Assembly: GCF_014358075.1 (NCBI RefSeq)
Contig: NZ_JACONT010000001.1
Location: forward strand, 186,001-250,000
Source of the DNA: Sphingomonas albertensis
Lineage (GTDB): Bacteria > Pseudomonadota > Alphaproteobacteria > Sphingomonadales > Sphingomonadaceae
Length of the DNA stretch: 64,000 bases
Reading direction: 5' to 3'
In this document: positions 6,977 through 14,875 of the stretch, piece by piece
Position numbering within the stretch: the stretch's first letter is position 1
Layout of the letters: every line of letters starts with the position of its first letter
Notes under the pieces: model-generated
Told to the model about the DNA's origin: nothing
Database searches by the model: none
What the model saw: the letters and a program-made list of their open reading frames with translations, nothing else
Program-made: the position numbers and the translations under genes

Positions 6977-9547
6977 TCATCGAACGGCGCCCGCGCGCAC
7001 GGTTGCGGTCGACTTTGGGCCGGCGGAGCGATTGGCGAGATCCTGCGCGGCTAGCGCGAGTTCGATCCACATCGCGCCCTCGGGAATGACGTATTCGTTC
7101 TCGCCCCAGAAGAACGGCCAATCCTCGTGGTTCTCGGGCAGGTCCGGCTTGACGATCAGCACGCCCGGCACGACGCCGCCGGCGATGAACGAGAAGTCCG
7201 CGCGGTTGTTGCCGTACGCGACTTCCTTCGACACGGTGCCGACGCCCGATACGAACGATATGTCGGATGCGGGGTGATGCCCGACCAGGAATTCCAGACC
7301 GCGGAACACAGCGTCGGCGGGCATGATCTCCGGAAACGCGGTGTGCAGCGCATAAACGTTGAGCGCGGTTCCCAGCACGGTGCCGCTGCCCGCCCAGCCG
7401 CCGGTGGTGATAGGCACACCGAACGGGTTGGCCTTCGCCGCAGCAGCCGTTGTAGCTGCATAGGCGCGGACCGCCGGGACCATGCCTTCGCGGTAGGTTG
7501 GCGGCATGAACGGGATCGCGGCGACCGCATCCCGCAGCGTGAAGGCGAAGCGCTTCTCCATTGCGGGCCATAGCGACTGGACGGCGGCGGCATAGCGCGG
7601 GTCGCGGGTGGACCGCAGCAGTTCGACGGCGGCGGAGAATTGCTCGGCCTCCAGCGGCCCACCGGTCGTGTTGCCGTGCTGGTACAGATCGGGCGCGTGC
7701 GACTGTTCCTCGGCCCAGGTCCGCGTCGCGATATCGAGCGCCTTTTTCGACAGGGCAGGGTCGACATCGGCCAGCGCGCGCGAGGCCGCGGCAAGTCCCG
7801 CGATCGATCCATAGTTGAGCGCGGACGCCTTGGTCGTGAACGCCCAGCGATCGTCGGGCGTACCGCTGCGTCCCCCCTTTTCCTCGCCGAGCTTGAGGGT
7901 CGGATCGTAGATCAGCCCATCGGTTTTCGTCGATGCGTCGCCGAGATGGGTATATTGCGCGACGTCGGGCTCGACGATGCCGTGGATCGCATGGCCGACC
8001 GCATCGAACTGCGCGATCAGTTGCAGCGTGCCGTGGCGGATCTGCTGGACGAGATCGGGCGTGCCGTCGGGGACGTGCATCTCGGTCTTGCGCCGTGTCC
8101 AGTCGATCGCGGTGGTGTCGCGCGTCGGGCGCCAGCGTTCCCAGCTATCGGCCAGCGATCGGATCACCTGATATTGCGACTGGGTGCGGATGTCGTAGTC
8201 GCCCGCGTCGAACCATCCGCCGACCGCGAGGCCCGGTATGTGTTCGCCCGGCTTGAACTTCGTGTCGGTGGTCGGCCCCTGCGCGTAGAGATCGATATGC
8301 TCATGGTTCACGGGTGCCTGGCGCGCATCGTCGCGGTGTGCGTCGCCGTGCCAGACCCGGTAGCCTTCGTTGACGAACATATGGTCCATCGCGACCGGAA
8401 AATAGACGTCGAGCGTCGGATGCCACGCGCCCGCATAGGCATCGGCGGCGATCCGGAACGGCGCGGTGCGGGTCGCTCCATATTCGAGCACATAGGTGCC
8501 GGGCTGCCGGACCGCGCTGAAATCGAGCTGCAGATAGGTATAGCGCAGATACTCGCCCCAGCGCTTGGCCGGCGCGGTGCGGATCGGCGTCATGCTGCCG
8601 TCTGCTCCGACGCGGAGCAGGCGCGCGGGCAGCGTTCGACGATCGTTGCGGTCGAGTTCGATCGTCGCGACCTTCCGCGCATCCGGCGTGTAGCCGAGCT
8701 GCGAATGCGCGATCACCGGAGGACGCAGCCAACCGGGTACGCTGTTCGGCTGGATCGTCCATTCGAGGACCGTGCCGGTGCGTCCAGCGGGCAGGAGCGA
8801 CCGGAGCACGAACCAGCCGTTCTGCGCCTGGTTGCGACCGTCGAACAGCTGCACCTCGGCGGTGGACCGTATCGTCACGCGCCGGGCAGGATCCTCCGGC
8901 GCGAGCACGAAGCGAGTGCCCTTGGCGATCGCGGTCGGCTCGGCGCCGGGCCCTTCGGCACGGCCGCTCGCCGCGTTGCGGTCCGGCGTCGCGACCATCG
9001 TGTCGGCGGGATAGATCGGGAAAGTGCCGGTGGCGTCGTCCGCCATATAGCTGTGATGGAAATAGGCGGTGGGCAGGAATTCCAAGTTGAACCCGGCCTT
9101 GCCGGCAAGCGCGGCTGGTACCGGCTGGTCGAGGATCACCGAGACGGCGACCGCCCCGCCGCGCTTTTCCGATCGCACCCGGTACTGCCATTTATAGTCG
9201 GGATATTCGAGCGTCACCGTGATCGCGCCGGTTGCTGCGTCGACCTTGCGGTCTATCAGGCGACCGATCGCATCCCATTGGCCGGGGGTGGCGGAGAGGC
9301 GGACATCGCCATTGGTCGCGATCCGTTCGCCCTGCTGGATGATCTCGACGCCGCTGATCTTCGAATCGGCGAACAGCCCGTCATACCAGTTGGAGAAGAC
9401 GAGCACGTTGGCGGCGGGCGCTTCGTAATAGCCGGCCGCGTTCAGCGTCAGCTCCGGTGCTTTGCCCGCTTGCTTTGTCTGAGCGATCACGGGTGACACG
9501 GTGGCGAGCAGTGTCGCCAATACGCAGAATACGGGTCTTGCCGTCAT
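6977..9547 (-). CDS. GH9 family glycoside hydrolase (endoglucanase-like), secreted
   Basis: Large exported protein (856 aa) with a family 9 catalytic domain in the C-terminal half. The GGWFDAGDY motif carries the catalytic Asp, and a conserved acid is expected near ENEYVIPEGAMW at the end. It is preceded by the CelD-type Ig-like module (starts near PPVIAHSQLGY). The first 250-odd residues form an additional beta-rich region without a family I recognise. Signal peptide MTARPVFCVLATLLA...IAQ with GAGAGG upstream. GH9 enzymes usually cut beta-1,4-glucans, so xyloglucan or glucomannan are candidate substrates. First gene of a unit with the GH43 gene. Confidence 0.87.
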   Translation of the reverse strand: MTARPVFCVLATLLATVSPVIAQTKQAGKAPELTLNAAGYYEAPAANVLVFSNWYDGLFADSKISGVEIIQQGERIATNGDVRLSATPGQWDAIGRLIDRKVDAATGAITVTLEYPDYKWQYRVRSEKRGGAVAVSVILDQPVPAALAGKAGFNLEFLPTAYFHHSYMADDATGTFPIYPADTMVATPDRNAASGRAEGPGAEPTAIAKGTRFVLAPEDPARRVTIRSTAEVQLFDGRNQAQNGWFVLRSLLPAGRTGTVLEWTIQPNSVPGWLRPPVIAHSQLGYTPDARKVATIELDRNDRRTLPARLLRVGADGSMTPIRTAPAKRWGEYLRYTYLQLDFSAVRQPGTYVLEYGATRTAPFRIAADAYAGAWHPTLDVYFPVAMDHMFVNEGYRVWHGDAHRDDARQAPVNHEHIDLYAQGPTTDTKFKPGEHIPGLAVGGWFDAGDYDIRTQSQYQVIRSLADSWERWRPTRDTTAIDWTRRKTEMHVPDGTPDLVQQIRHGTLQLIAQFDAVGHAIHGIVEPDVAQYTHLGDASTKTDGLIYDPTLKLGEEKGGRSGTPDDRWAFTTKASALNYGSIAGLAAASRALADVDPALSKKALDIATRTWAEEQSHAPDLYQHGNTTGGPLEAEQFSAAVELLRSTRDPRYAAAVQSLWPAMEKRFAFTLRDAVAAIPFMPPTYREGMVPAVRAYAATTAAAAKANPFGVPITTGGWAGSGTVLGTALNVYALHTAFPEIMPADAVFRGLEFLVGHHPASDISFVSGVGTVSKEVAYGNNRADFSFIAGGVVPGVLIVKPDLPENHEDWPFFWGENEYVIPEGAMWIELALAAQDLANRSAGPKSTATVRAGAVR

Positions 9548-9604
9548 AGTCAGATCCTCTCCCAAGTCTTCGCGCGCCGTCTAACCGCGTCGCATTTGCC
9601 AGAA

Positions 9605-9647
9605 CTATAGCGCTAACAGCGGGGCGCGCTAGCCGCTGTCGACAGCG
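9605..9647. promoter_or_regulatory. Putative operators in the divergent GH9 / carboxylesterase promoter region
   Basis: The 248-base gap between two divergent hydrolase units holds two palindromes. One is TAGCGCTA (9608-9615); on the other strand its context reads TGTTAGCGCTA. The second is the perfect 14-mer CGCTGTCGACAGCG (9634-9647). The first shares the 9-mer GTTAGCGCT with a site before the TonB receptor (31376-31387). AGCGCT-centred palindromes are typical of LacI-family operators. No -35/-10 boxes could be assigned. Confidence 0.5.
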
Positions 9648-9795
9648 TTCGGGAATAACTTCACGGTCCGGCTAATCACTGGACTCGATAGCGGTATCAC
9701 CATATCACTCCGACAAGGACGCGAGAGTGGTCCGGCAGCGACGATCGTCGGCGAGGCCGTACAAAGGACCCCGCAGCAGTCCCTGGGAGAAGAGG

Positions 9796-11451
9796 ATGAC
9801 CGGGCTGATCGTCGATCGTCGTGGTGCCATGCGTGCATCGATCGCTACCGGAGCGGGTCTGATGCTACCCGCAACCGGTGCGGCGGATGCTGCGCCACGG
9901 CCCGCCGGGTCTCGCACCGGAACCTGTTCCACCCCCCAGTCAGCGACTGCCCGGACGCAATATGGTCCCTTGCGCGGCTATGTTCAGGACGATGTCTTTA
10001 CCTTCAAGGGCATCCCGTACGGCGCGGATACCGGCGGGGAAAATCGCTGGTTGCCCGCCAAGCCGCCGACGCGATGGACCGAGCCGCGCAATACGCTGTC
10101 CTACGGTGCGAACTGCCCGCAGACGCTCCACGACTTCAGCGCAGTCGAGCACACGTTCCTCCAGCAATGGACCGACGGTTTCGTCGGCGAGGATATGCTG
10201 AAGCTGAACGTCTGGACGCCGGCCTTGTCGGGCAAGCGACCGGTGATGGTGTATTTCCACGGCGGCGGTTTCGCGTTCGGATCGTCGTACGAACTTGCTG
10301 CGCACGATGGCGCGCAGATGGCGCGGCATCACGATGTGGTGCAGGTGTCGATCAACCACCGGCTCAACGTGCTCGGCTTCCTCGACCTGACCGAGGTCGG
10401 CGGGGCGGCTTACGAGGAGTCGGTCAACGTCAGTATGACCGATTGCGTCGCCGCCCTGCGATGGGTGCACGAGAATATCGCGCAGTTCGGCGGCGATCCC
10501 GACACCGTGATGATCTACGGACAGTCGGGCGGCGGATCCAAGGTCACGACATTGCTCGGCATGGCGAGCGGCAAGGGTCTGATCCACCGTGCGGCCGTAC
10601 AATCGGGCGGCGGCGGCGCGCTGCCGACGGCCGAGCAATCGCGCGATTTCTCGCGGCGAGTCCTGCGTGCCCTGAACATCGGTCCGAGGGATATCGGCGC
10701 GCTTCAGAGGATCGCATGGAAGCCTTTGTTCGAGGCAGGCAACAATGTCGCGAACGACATCAACGGCCCGCGTGGGCCGATGGGGCCATCGCTCACGCCG
10801 CGGGTCGGCTGGAATCCGACGCTCGACGGCAGGGTGATCGACGTGCGTTCGTTCTCGGAGGTCGCGCCGGAGGTGTCGCGCGACGTGCCGATGATGATCG
10901 GCAACACCAGCGAGGAGGGGATGCGCTGGGGCTATGCGCCGTCCGAAGCGCAGTGGCGCACCGACCTGACCACGCAGATCGGCGCGGGCAAGGCGGCGAA
11001 CCTGATCGCGGCGATGCAGCAGGCGCACCCTGAAAAAGCGGTGCGTACGCTGGCTTACGGTGTCCAGGGACTGCAGAACCGCAACCGCGTGCAGGACATG
11101 GTGCGGCTGAAGCACGCCCAGCGCGCCGCGCCGGTCTATCAATATCTGTTCCAGTGGCAGTCGCCGCAGCTTGGCGGCGTTGCGGGGGCGTGGCACACGG
11201 CCGATCTCGCCTTCTGCTGCGACAATACGCGGCTGTGCGACCAGGGCACCGGCAACACGCCCGACGCGCGACGGCTCGCGCGTACGATGGCGACGGCGTG
11301 GGCGAATTTCGCGCGAACCGGCAATCCGAGCCAGCCCGGTCTCGCTTGGACTCCGAGCGATCCGCAGCGCTGCCAGACGATGGTGTTCGATACCAACTCC
11401 CGCATGGTCGACGATCCGGAAGGCGCTTCGCGGCGCATCCTGCTCGGCTGA
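9796..11451 (+). CDS. Type B carboxylesterase, exported
   Basis: Alpha/beta hydrolase of the carboxylesterase type B (cholinesterase-like) family, 551 aa. Oxyanion motif HGGGF at 155-159; nucleophile Ser244 in GQSGGG. N-terminus DRRGAMRASIATGAG resembles a twin-arginine signal, so export of the folded protein is plausible. The ATG at 9796 has GGGAGAAGAGG in front; an upstream in-frame extension of 23 residues is Arg-rich and ignored. It opens a seven-gene run of plant-wall hydrolases, so the substrate may be an acyl or phenolic ester on hemicellulose (inference). Confidence 0.87.
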   Translation: MTGLIVDRRGAMRASIATGAGLMLPATGAADAAPRPAGSRTGTCSTPQSATARTQYGPLRGYVQDDVFTFKGIPYGADTGGENRWLPAKPPTRWTEPRNTLSYGANCPQTLHDFSAVEHTFLQQWTDGFVGEDMLKLNVWTPALSGKRPVMVYFHGGGFAFGSSYELAAHDGAQMARHHDVVQVSINHRLNVLGFLDLTEVGGAAYEESVNVSMTDCVAALRWVHENIAQFGGDPDTVMIYGQSGGGSKVTTLLGMASGKGLIHRAAVQSGGGGALPTAEQSRDFSRRVLRALNIGPRDIGALQRIAWKPLFEAGNNVANDINGPRGPMGPSLTPRVGWNPTLDGRVIDVRSFSEVAPEVSRDVPMMIGNTSEEGMRWGYAPSEAQWRTDLTTQIGAGKAANLIAAMQQAHPEKAVRTLAYGVQGLQNRNRVQDMVRLKHAQRAAPVYQYLFQWQSPQLGGVAGAWHTADLAFCCDNTRLCDQGTGNTPDARRLARTMATAWANFARTGNPSQPGLAWTPSDPQRCQTMVFDTNSRMVDDPEGASRRILLG

Positions 11452-11476
11452 TTGCGGCTCTCGAAGGGAAACGACG

Positions 11477-12397
11477 ATGCGCTGGACGGGACGATTTGGA
11501 ATTGCGGCGGCCATGCTCGCACTGACTGCGCCGGTCATGGCGCAGGACGCGCGGATGACGGCGATGGCGGCGCCGGCCGAGCCGACCGCGATCCCGCTCG
11601 GGACCGGCTCGGTCGAGAACCAGACCGCGCCCGAGGCGTGGTTCCGCCAATATGGCGTCGCGATGACCCGCAACGTGACGACCGCGACGCTGACGCCGTT
11701 CCTGCCCGATCCTGCCAAGGCGACCGGTGCCGCGGTGATCGTGGCGCCTGGTGGCGGTTTCCTGATGCTGTCGATCGAGAATGAGGGTTGGCGTGTGGCA
11801 AAGGCGCTCGCCGAACGGGGCATCGCGGCCTTCGTGCTGAAATACCGGCTGAAGCCGACGCCCCCCGACATGATCGGTTTCGAGAAAGCGGTGACCGCGA
11901 TGTTCGCGGGCGCCGGTCGGCCGCAGGGCAGACTGAAGCCTGCGGATGCGATCGCGGGGCTCGGCGATCAGATCGCCGATGCGCGCGCTGCGGTCGCGCT
12001 GGTACGGGCGCGGGCCGACGGCTGGAAGATCGACCCGGCGCGCATCGGCATGATCGGCTTTTCGGCAGGCGCCATGACGACGATGGCGACCGCGCTCGCG
12101 GCGCCGGACACGCGGCTGGCGTTCGTGGCGCCGATCTATGGGTCGATGGAGGCGGTCCCGGTTCCAGCGGGTGCGCCGCCGTTGTTCGCCGTGCTCGCCG
12201 CGGACGATCCGCTGTTCGCGAACAAGGGCTTCGGGCTCGTCGAGGCCTGGCAGAAGGCGGGGCGGCCGGTCGAGTTCCATCTCTACCAGGGTGGTGGCCA
12301 CGGTTTCGGGCTCGGCAAGACCGGTACGACCAGCACCGGATGGTTCGAGGATTTCATGCACTGGCTCGATGCCAACCAACTGCTGGTCCGTCGATGA
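11477..12397 (+). CDS. Secreted alpha/beta hydrolase (acetyl esterase-like)
   Basis: 306-aa exported alpha/beta hydrolase of the BD-FAE/acetyl esterase type. Signal peptide ends near VMAQ. PGGGF at 91-95 forms the oxyanion region, Ser196 lies in GFSAGA, and the Asp of AADDPLF and the His of GGGHGF complete the likely triad. GAAGGGA sits seven bases before the ATG. Related enzymes deacetylate xylan or oligosaccharides, which fits the surrounding GH43 and GH95 genes. It lies 25 bases after the carboxylesterase. Confidence 0.85.
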   Translation: MRWTGRFGIAAAMLALTAPVMAQDARMTAMAAPAEPTAIPLGTGSVENQTAPEAWFRQYGVAMTRNVTTATLTPFLPDPAKATGAAVIVAPGGGFLMLSIENEGWRVAKALAERGIAAFVLKYRLKPTPPDMIGFEKAVTAMFAGAGRPQGRLKPADAIAGLGDQIADARAAVALVRARADGWKIDPARIGMIGFSAGAMTTMATALAAPDTRLAFVAPIYGSMEAVPVPAGAPPLFAVLAADDPLFANKGFGLVEAWQKAGRPVEFHLYQGGGHGFGLGKTGTTSTGWFEDFMHWLDANQLLVRR

Positions 12398-12431
12398 CCG
12401 CGCGCGTGACGATGGGGGGAGGGACACGGGT

Positions 12432-13148
12432 ATGACGATTGCAGGGATAGGCCGAAGGGCATGGCGGAGCGCGCCGTTGCTTGCGCTGGGCATGTTGGCG
12501 GGGCTGGCATCGGGCGCCGTGGGGCAGGAGGCGGCCACCACCACAGCGCTAGCGCCGCATTTCGCGCGGGTGACGCCCGGCGCGACCACGCCGGACAGTG
12601 ACGGGTTCCTGCGTCGCTGGCTGTTGCTGGAACCGATCGACAAGCCCAACCGGAGCAATTCGGGCTTCACCGCCACCTATGTCCGGCAGGCGCTGACCAC
12701 GGACTATTTTCCCGGCCAGTTCGGGGCGGTGCCGCGCGACGGGCAGCTGGTGAAGGCCGCCGCGCCGTTACGCTGGTACGCGCTCGATTCGACCGCGTTC
12801 GACGTGAAGCTGTTCGACTTCGCCAAGGCGCTCGGCAAGCCGACGTACGGCGTGATCTTCTGGGCGGTGACGGTCGTCGACAGCCCGCGCGAGATGCGCG
12901 ACGTGCGGCTGGCGGTGGGCTCAAACTCGGCATCGATGTGGTGGTTGAACGGGAAAGAGACCGTCGGCCTCTTCAACGATCGCCGCATGGTGATGGACGA
13001 CGTGCTGTCGGACCGGGTGACGCTCCGCAAGGGCCGCAACGTGATCCGCGGTGCGGTGATCAACGGACCGGGCCTCAGCGATTTCTGCATCCGTTTTGTC
13101 GGCGCCAACGGCCGGCCGATCACCGATCTGAAGATCGACGTCCGATGA
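12432..13148 (+). CDS. Secreted protein of unknown function in the polysaccharide locus
   Basis: 238-aa protein with an N-terminal signal (RRAWRSAPLLALGMLAG..., cut near residue 31). I do not recognise a named family. Two parts are visible: an N-terminal FLRRWLLLEPID segment, and a C-terminal jelly-roll-like segment (about 138-238) with SMWWLNGKE and a KGRNVIRGAVINGPG tail. The latter resembles galactose-binding-like modules that accompany sugar esterases and hydrolases. No catalytic motif is evident. It lies 34 bases after the acetyl esterase and 41 before a GH43 gene, so a role in binding the same polysaccharide is a reasonable guess. Confidence 0.75.
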   Translation: MTIAGIGRRAWRSAPLLALGMLAGLASGAVGQEAATTTALAPHFARVTPGATTPDSDGFLRRWLLLEPIDKPNRSNSGFTATYVRQALTTDYFPGQFGAVPRDGQLVKAAAPLRWYALDSTAFDVKLFDFAKALGKPTYGVIFWAVTVVDSPREMRDVRLAVGSNSASMWWLNGKETVGLFNDRRMVMDDVLSDRVTLRKGRNVIRGAVINGPGLSDFCIRFVGANGRPITDLKIDVR

Positions 13149-13189
13149 CGTCGGTCTCGACCTGCTCAGCCGAAAAAATGGAGGGCCGT

Positions 13190-14641
13190 ATGAAGCGTCT
13201 GGTTACGGGGGCCCTGGGGCTCTGCACGATCCTGGCGGTCGGCATTGTGCCGGCGAGGGCACAGTTGCAGGGCGAGACCTTCATCCACGATCCTTCGACG
13301 GTGACCCTGTCGGAAGGCAGATACTACACGTTCGGCACGCGCGGCGGCGGCCTGGTCTCCGAGGACGGCTGGACATGGCATGGCGGGCCGGAGCGTCCCG
13401 GCGGCGGCGTCGCCCCGGACGTCATCAAGATCGGTGACCGTTATTACATGGCCTATGCGGTCGGTGGCGGCGGCATGGGCGGCGGACACGCCAGCCAGGT
13501 CAAGATGATGTGGACCTATTCGCTCGACCCGAAATCGCCGAAGTTCAAATTCCACGATATCGGCGTGGTCGCCTCGAGCGACGGCGTCGAGACCGCCGAC
13601 GCGTTCGACCCGGCATTCCTGTACGTCGACGGGCGCCTGTGGCTGACATACGGAACCTATTTCGGACCGATCCGCATCATCGAGCTCGATCCCAAGACCG
13701 GACTGCGGCTGGCGGGTAACCAGCCGGTCGATGTCGCGATCGACATGGAGGCCACCGCGATGATGCATCGCGACGGCTATTATTATTTGCTCGGGACGCA
13801 CGGGACCTGCTGTGACGGTCCCAATTCCACCTATCACATCCGCGTCGGCCGATCGCGTAGCCCGCTCGGTCCGTATGTCGATCACATGGGCACGCCGCTG
13901 CTGCGCGGCGGCGGCAAGCTGGTGATCAGCGCGCGCGGGCGAAACATGGGTCCCGGTCATTTCGGCCTGATCGAGCTCGGCAACGGCGTCGAAAAATTCT
14001 CGATGCATTACGAGGCGGACATGGATCGCAGCGGGCGCAGCGTCTTGGGAATCGCGCCGCTTCGATGGACCGACGGCTGGCCGGTCGCTGGCGAGAATGT
14101 CGCGCCCGGCATGTATGAGATCGCGTCGGAGCGGAGCGGCTACGCGCTGCAACTCGCGACGGATGTCGTCCGCATAGCGTTCGACGCGCGCCGCAGCTTC
14201 ATGGCGAAGCCGAGCGATCCGGTGGCGCCGATCGCGGACCAGACGCTCGCCGAGGAATCAATAGGCTGGCCGCAGGGATCGATCCGCGTCGATCTTGGTG
14301 ATTACATGAACCGGCCGCGCCAGCGGTGGACGATCGCGCCCGTGCCCGGTGCAGGCGGCTATTTCGGCGCGCCGTTCTACAGTATCGTCATCGCCGGTAC
14401 CGATCGCGCGCTTGCCGCCAATGCCGCGGGCGAGGTCGAGACCGTGGCGACCTTCACGGGTGCCAGCGAGCAATTGTGGCAGATCGATCAGCTGACCGAC
14501 GGCACCTATCGGATCGCGCCGAAAGCGGCACCGGGGAGAAAACCGGGCCTCGCGCTCGTGGCGATCGGCGCGAGCACGCCTACGCTCGCGCCGTTCGATC
14601 CGGTCAGTCCCGCCGGCCGATGGACGTTTCGGCAACCCTAG
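13190..14641 (+). CDS. GH43 arabinanase-like enzyme with C-terminal ricin-type domain
   Basis: 483-aa secreted glycosidase. Signal peptide ends at ARA (residue 24). GH43 acids are Asp34 in HDPS (the HDPS form is typical of endo-arabinanases), Asp140 in FDPAF and Glu187 in DMEATAM. The propeller ends near residue 320. A C-terminal beta-trefoil-like region (about 350-483, repeating QxW-like RQRWTI, QLWQID and GRWTFRQ) looks like a ricin-type carbohydrate-binding module. GGAGG is six bases before this ATG. An earlier ATG at 13145 overlaps the previous stop but lacks a ribosome site. Confidence 0.86.
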   Translation: MKRLVTGALGLCTILAVGIVPARAQLQGETFIHDPSTVTLSEGRYYTFGTRGGGLVSEDGWTWHGGPERPGGGVAPDVIKIGDRYYMAYAVGGGGMGGGHASQVKMMWTYSLDPKSPKFKFHDIGVVASSDGVETADAFDPAFLYVDGRLWLTYGTYFGPIRIIELDPKTGLRLAGNQPVDVAIDMEATAMMHRDGYYYLLGTHGTCCDGPNSTYHIRVGRSRSPLGPYVDHMGTPLLRGGGKLVISARGRNMGPGHFGLIELGNGVEKFSMHYEADMDRSGRSVLGIAPLRWTDGWPVAGENVAPGMYEIASERSGYALQLATDVVRIAFDARRSFMAKPSDPVAPIADQTLAEESIGWPQGSIRVDLGDYMNRPRQRWTIAPVPGAGGYFGAPFYSIVIAGTDRALAANAAGEVETVATFTGASEQLWQIDQLTDGTYRIAPKAAPGRKPGLALVAIGASTPTLAPFDPVSPAGRWTFRQP

Positions 14642-14875
14642 CGCCGTCGCCGAGGCTGGCCTCACCTGATGACCGACACACAGAGTTGCGCGAAGACATA
14701 GCCGAAAGCGACTGCATGACCTTGATCAGCCACCGCCCCGCAAAGCCGTATCGACCGTCCAGTCGGCATAGTGTCCACGCGCCGGACCTCCTTCCGGCGA
14801 TGACGCGGCTTTGTACCCTCGCACGGGGGACCGCCGATCGATCGGCTGGCGCGCGCGAACTGGACGGACGGACCG

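Noticed and set aside
14642-14875. Possible small gene or remnant in the 234-base gap before GH95
   Set aside because: No frame with a ribosome site or recognisable product; no palindrome or terminator stands out.
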